Part shown: positions 59,170 through 64,000 of the stretch, one piece after another
Numbering within the stretch: position 1 is the stretch's first letter
How the letters are laid out: the number at the start of each line of letters is the position of its first letter
Assembly: GCA_023653785.1 (NCBI GenBank)
Contig: JAMKCH010002901.1
Span: forward strand, 1-64,000
Reading direction: 5' to 3'
Length of the DNA: 64,000 nucleotides
DNA from: Ophioderma brevispina
Taxonomy: Eukaryota > Echinodermata > Ophiuroidea > Amphilepidida > Ophiodermatidae
Notes under the pieces: model-generated
Database searches by the model: none
Told to the model about the DNA's origin: nothing
The model's input: the letters and a program-made list of their open reading frames with translations, nothing else
Program-made: the position numbers and the translations under genes

Positions 59170-59890
59170 AATTAATATGAAGGACACCACAAAGGACCAC
59201 TTTACGTAATATTGAAGCGTCTTCTTCTAGCTAAGCCATAATCTGGCGACCATTTTAGCAGCCATCGTTTGTACCATACGCAGTTCCTCAATGGTTTGTA
59301 ACTGGTTTTAATGCGTTACTTGACATTAAAACGTGTAACTGGACACCTCTGATATATAAGTTAATATGAAACCTTGTAGGTCATAATTGCTGCCTTATTT
59401 CGAGTTGTGGTGGTATGACAGCCATCTTGGATTGAACCCTGATGTGAACCACCAATGCGTTCGCAATTGATTTAATGGATTGTTGCTCCCCAAAACATAT
59501 TATTAGACATGAAAAATACCACAATAGGATAAATCGAAGGTTTTTAACAGCTGAAACCATGATTTGGCGGCCATATGGCGGACATCTTGGATTGGTCTTA
59601 ATGAGTCCATGACCCCCAAAACATATGCCTAGACACCAAAATTGGTATCCTAGCTTGACTATATAAGAGAGTTTATAGCTGATAATATGTAACGGCGGCC
59701 ATCTTGGACGCCCAAGCTTGAATTTCTCAAAACCATCAAGGGTGGACCAAAGTCCACCCGGCAGATTATGGAAGAAGACACATCAGGTATACAAATCAAT
59801 AATAAAAAAAAATATTATACACCAAGTTTTAGGTTACCCTGAAAAATCCAGTTTCTCTGCGGACTAAACACTTGAGATCATAGGAACCCT
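59170..59890. repeat. right arm of the ~4.9 kb inverted repeat
   Basis: This is the inverted counterpart of 54990-56290, with the same tandem units read backwards: ggcgaccatttta at 59246, cagccatcttggattgaacc at 59419, ggcggccatatggcggacat at 59565 and gcggccatcttggacgccca at 59694. It then has catcaagggtggaccaaagt, ccacccggcagattatg and tatacaaatcaataataaaa. Similarity continues outward to about 59890 (gttaccctgaaaaatccagt against the left arm near 55020). Confidence 0.8.
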
Positions 59891-60779
59891 CTCCTATAGA
59901 GAGATTATATAACCACAGTATATATTTAAGGCATTGGGCACAACCATACTCATTCATCGACCTTTTAATTTTTGAAATTAACAGGGTTTTGGAAAATGCC
60001 CAGCCTTACAGCCATATCCATTCTAGGTGAGTACCCCCTGTAATGAATTTTCCTAACTTGTTTAGCAATGTGGAACATTGTGGGTATTATTTTTCAAAGA
60101 GTTCCTAATATTTTAACACAGCCCATTGCACCGAGATTACCAAATTCAACCTTACAGGGAAAAGGTTTTTAAAACACCGCCGCTTGTCACTCTAGTAATG
60201 AAGTATAGATCCTATGGCACAGTCCAATAGCTTCATCACAAGTGGATTTAGAAAACACACCCATGAGTTTTGTGTATTGATTTATGATACCTAGAATACA
60301 CAAGGATCAGATCATGTCACATGGAATGTACAAAGTACCACCACTGAGACGTGACCTTGGTTGATGAGCATGTTGTAACTCAATAGTGTGTGCTTATCGG
60401 GGAATTGTACGCATAACGTTATTCTCAAAACCAGGGGTCATATCATCCATTACCTGTCAATGAACTGAGAAAGTTATCAACTGTGATGGGTGGGCGTCAT
60501 CTAATCAAACATTTTTGTTTCTAGCTTATCTTAGGAAAAGGAAAATGTTAATCAATTTCCGGTGGCAATACCATTCCTAATTCTTAAAATAATTGGAACC
60601 AGAGGACTTTGCTGCTAATGAGACAACCAACCAACGCTGGTGAATGATGTGATAGTCTGCCAATCATTGATGGCTGCAATGATGCTAGGGTAAATTGCAA
60701 AGTTGGATTTATCCACTCCGACTTTATACAATCTTCGATGGAAAAACGTTGCCCTAAACAGAGCGCACGCAAAGGTACA
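59891..60779. other. no gene seen
   Basis: Unrecognised sequence with short frames only. Confidence 0.4.
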
Positions 60780-60935
60780 ACCCCCCAGGGGGACTCGAAC
60801 TCACGTTTTTCACCGGGTCTTAGGGTCAGGAGTCCTGCACTTTTCCACTAGACCACGGTACTAGTCAAACCACTAATTGAAAACTGTGCCCTACAAGAGC
60901 AGCCACGCAAAGTACAACCACCCAGGCACTTGAAA
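60780..60935 (-). mobile_element. tRNA-derived SINE head, third family, copy 2, with a short flanking duplication
   Basis: The minus strand reads gtaccgtggtctagtggaaa, agtgcaggactcctgaccct and then gtgagttcgagtccccctgg, with good A and B boxes. The block cacgcaaaggtacaacc-ccccagg (60766-60789) recurs as cacgcaaagtacaaccaccc-agg (60904-60926), so part of the SINE body is duplicated on the other side. The tRNA stems are not conserved. Confidence 0.6.
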
Positions 60936-62084
60936 GATTAAAGTTTGACTGTAAATATAGTGTTCAATGTGGGGGGGGACTTTACTTTCAAACTTTCAGA
61001 TTTTTTTAGAGTTATTTAAAGCGGTTTTGAAGTTTTAGATAACAAATTGACCTCAAGAGGAATTATGTTAAGAGTCAAGAAATAGAAAGTTATAAACTTA
61101 ATTATGAAAGGTCGAGATGGCAAATATTTGTTATCCTTTGGAGTTACAATGGTTGCTAAAACTTTTGTATTGAAACTTAAACTTCAAGAAATTTACAGTT
61201 AGGCAACACTGCAAGCAGGTACATGGGACTCCAACGGACGAGATACGAAAACCACGCCAAAGTTTCGATTGATACAGGAGGACAACTTGGGTGTATGAAA
61301 GTATATGAAACAAAAGACAGATTTAGCAAGGTGTGTCAACCGTCAGGCAGAAATTTATTTAAGACAGGTCACACGGCTGGAAATAAATGCCATTTTTCCT
61401 GTCAAGTTGGATCTAGGGTTCATCATCCAATCCCATAATTAGACACATGAAATTAGACTCAGGGCCACTCTGGTATTTCCTCTAATTCAAAAATGGCGCC
61501 AAAACGTAAAGGTCAATAAAAGGACATATAGAAGCGGAGCATGGACTAGGGACCTAGGTCAACCATGGAGTGTGATATGTCAAACATCGTCGTTCATCCA
61601 ATACTACAGAAAAGGTTGAACACAATGGTTGTTTAAGTACAGGATGAGTCAAAAGATTACAGTCGATTTCAGAAAAATATTTAAAATACGTTAACAAGCT
61701 TAGAGAATTGATTTTGATACATGAAAACAATAGCTCATTATATCCACTTGTCATTGGTAAAGAAATCAAAAGTTAGCTTTTCGTAAAGTGTGTAGATGTG
61801 GTAAATTAACGAAAAACCGCCAAAACAGATTGACCACGGTTGTACAATTTACGTCCACAGCAGCAAAGCCAAGTTGAGTTAATGAAGTCATAAATGCCTT
61901 CTTTTTTTCCCAAAGAACCATAACCAACCCTGACGAAGCTTTGTGATAATATTCTAAAATAGTAGCCAATGACAGTAGCGTAACAGGGTAGGGGACTGGC
62001 ACGTGTCCCCTTCCCCTATGGGTCTGACAAGGAATAAGCTAAGTACGGCGAAGCACGGTACACAATATCTTACTTAAGACAACT
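60936..62084. other. no gene seen
   Basis: AT-rich. A G run lies at 60971-60979. The stretch tacaggatgagtcaaaag at 61639-61656 looks like a mariner tip, but no inverted partner was found. Minus frames at 61554-62002 are unrecognised. Confidence 0.4.
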
Positions 62085-63290
62085 TCATTCGTGTGGTATA
62101 AGAGGATCTCTCTTTACTTGGATCAGAATTTTTCATGGAAAGCAGCAGAGGGTGATTTTACAAAAGGTGAATTGCTCTGATTGGGACAAGTGTCACTTTG
62201 GGTTCCACAAGGGTCGTGACTGGGTTCCTGTTCTCTGCCTTTTATTGTTTCTGATCATCAACATTGGACTTTCTTCTCCTATATTTCAATTTGCTGACGA
62301 TCATACGTTGGTGAGACCTTATTCGGAAATCTCATGATCGGTCCAGATCTACAAAATATTTGATAAAATGTATTCTTGGAAAGTCAAGAACAACTTCCAC
62401 TTAATGCCTCAAATGGCTGGTTTATGAATCTCTAATTAAGACATGTGTGTGGATACTCTTTGGGTGAGAAACGCTACAGTCTGTTGATGATTTTAAATTA
62501 CTTGGCATTACTTTTTTTCCAATCTTGCATCTTCTTCCAGGTGATGTCACGTGCAATAAAATCTCACGTCTTGTTTGATCATCAATGAATAAGAATATGC
62601 AATTCTCTGCTTGATTGCACTTATACAAAGCTCTTTTGTCCTACCTCATTGGTTACTGTGCTGTTGTTTGGGCTCCATTTATATTCCTTTATTCAAAGGC
62701 TTGAGAAATTTCAAAGGTAAATAACTCGTGTGCTAATGTACAGGAAAAGGTCTTGGTTGATCATGGTCAACGTGTTACGTATCTGATAGGTTGTCTGAGT
62801 TTTGTTTTGACAAAAGTTGAGACTTGTAAGTTTCAAAGGCTGCAATTGTGCTTCCGACTGTCCAATGGCTGGGTCAACCTCTTATGGATTTCTTTCCGTA
62901 GAAAAGTGTTGTGAATAGAAATAGATTTATGCACTGAGTGCACGGACTAATTATTTTTCTAATTCTAATTTGTTGCCTTCCAGACTATGGAGCGGGGGTA
63001 TTTGGGGGGGGGGGGGGGGGGAAAGTATCCTGTTGATATCCGTAATGCTGATCTTATATCAATTCAAGTCATTATGTAAGCTAGCATTTTTCTTATATGA
63101 TGTTAACACTGGCTTATTCATCTGAAATGATTTTTGCATAATTATTATGTCACATGTAGGCATGTTATCTTTATTGCACAGGGAAAGAAATCCACATCAT
63201 GGTGTTTGGGCTGTGTAGCCATTTTTCTTTCCTGTGTTACTATTTTTGCCTCATGGCTTTAATTAGTAACTCAAAAAAATTTTATTATTA
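62085..63290 (+). pseudogene. 3' half of a CR1/jockey-like LINE, copy 2
   Basis: The plus strand carries, in several frames, GIRGSLFTWI, then GVPQGS (about 62205), LLFLI and the catalytic FADDHTLV (62290). These are followed by ETLQSVDDFKLLGITF (about 62475), LYKALLSYLIGYCAVVWAP (about 62625) and LEKFQR. Next are FKGCNCAS-type remnants that align in other frames with the thumb of 42136-42893, and a 3' end with ggaaagaaatccacatcatg, gtgtttgggctgtgtagcc and agtaactcaaaaaaatttta-ttattattcc. A 21 base G run at 63003-63023 and many frameshifts kill it. It is truncated upstream of the RT block with GIRG. Confidence 0.8.
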
Positions 63291-64000
63291 TTCCGTAAGT
63301 GGGTAAAGGACAAGCAGAAAAGAAGTACAGGAAAGACGAGGAGATAGGGAGAAGTAAAGGATTGAGCATGACAAAGTGAAAGACCGATAGAACTGCAAGT
63401 GTAATACGGTTCAAATATCACTTCCAAAGGATGCACCCCCCCCACCCTTCGGATTCGAAGACGTCGGGTGAAAAGGTGGGTTAACCGGTTGTATTGCATA
63501 GGATTACCTATAAAGATTATTTGCGTCCAAATTTTCCAAGAAAGACGAAAGATACCGGTGAACAAGTTCGAAACATTCATTGAAATAAGGCTTCAAAGGT
63601 TGGGTGACAGGATTCCATAAGTTTCTTATTGTTATCAGAATAATGAAAGAGTTTGACATCTTAGCTACATCTTTGATATTTGAAGGTTTACCCAGAGGTA
63701 TCAAAGCAAACAAAAGATGTCATGATGTACTTGTGTAGACTCAGTAAAATTTCTTTGGTCATATTCCATAAACATGCTACAGTGAGTCCGTGGACAGAGT
63801 GAAAAAAGTGCGTACCTATCTTTAAGAAGCAAACTTCTCAATGCAAGGTTCAAAAAACAAAAATTCAAAATTTCTCTGATAGGTAAAATAATCTTGTTTT
63901 GTATGTTTGGGGAGAGTCAATATCTCAGTAGAGTTTCCACGATGTAGAAAAATGTAACAAAACGAGTGTAAATCTTTTTGCCGCAGTGTACACGACCCTC
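63291..64000. other. no gene seen
   Basis: AT-rich sequence to the window end. A 105-codon minus frame at 63263-63580 overlaps the LINE tail and has no family resemblance. Confidence 0.4.

Noticed and set aside
60780..60870. A functional tRNA gene
   Set aside because: Promoter boxes match, but the stems do not fold, and a similar head occurs at 54835 with SINE-like flanks.
61639..61656. A second mariner element from the tip-like tacaggatgagtcaaaag
   Set aside because: No inverted partner and no transposase fragment were found nearby.

Overview
This window reads as a gene-free, repeat-rich stretch of a metazoan nuclear genome, most likely a marine invertebrate. It is AT-rich and has no operons, no bacterial gene spacing and no intact long reading frame. 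Its content is decayed eukaryotic transposons: three non-LTR (LINE) reverse transcriptase lineages, a DIRS-type retrotransposon remnant, a mariner-like DNA transposon, tRNA-derived SINEs, several MITE or foldback families, and tandem duplications of 0.3 to 1.9 kb. LINEs of these kinds together with DIRS, mariner and tRNA-SINEs fit cnidarian, echinoderm, hemichordate, amphioxus or mollusc genomes. The sequence does not let me choose among them. I recognise no host protein-coding gene and no functional tRNA, rRNA or snRNA. Layout, 0-13 kb: a broken LINE (about 1.0-3.7 kb) carries a 1.1 kb internal tandem duplication, and each copy holds the same ~500 bp foreign insert. A third copy of that insert lies at 12.5 kb. 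Also here are a 0.9 kb element with inverted ends (3.8-4.7 kb), a hAT-like MITE (5.3 kb), a pyrimidine-rich tract (6.4 kb) and a palindrome array built on AGCAACGCGTTGCT (9.7-10.3 kb). Layout, 13-24 kb: three copies of one unclassified unit with a second AGCAACGCGTTGCT array between copies 1 and 2; a ~360 bp satellite (17.5-18.7 kb); and a 1.85 kb tandem repeat (19.6-23.7 kb) whose copies carry clusters of the palindrome GCAAGCTTGC and an embedded MITE. Layout, 24-44 kb: MITEs and foldbacks, a cluster of tRNA-derived SINEs (29.6-30.1 and 34.5-35.3 kb), the 3' half of an L1/Tx1-like LINE (40.3-41.4 kb, minus strand) and the 3' end of a CR1/jockey-like LINE (42.1-42.9 kb, minus strand). Layout, 44-64 kb: a ~1.8 kb tandem duplication (44.9-48.6 kb), hairpin elements, and a hAT-like MITE with a perfect 8 bp target-site duplication (50.5-50.9 kb). 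Then a mariner-like element with ~160 bp inverted repeats, itself split by a ~0.6 kb foldback insertion (52.1-54.5 kb). Next comes a ~4.9 kb inverted repeat whose arms are tandem ~150 bp units and which encloses a DIRS remnant (55.0-59.9 kb). Last is a second copy of the CR1/jockey-like LINE (62.1-63.3 kb). Working relations: the elements are nested and can be ordered. MITEs sit inside tandem units, a foldback sits inside the transposase gene, and a DIRS fragment lies between giant inverted repeats. Tandem copies differ from each other mostly by single-base gains and losses. That may be old decay, or consensus errors in a hard-to-assemble region, and it limits every frameshift claim made here.
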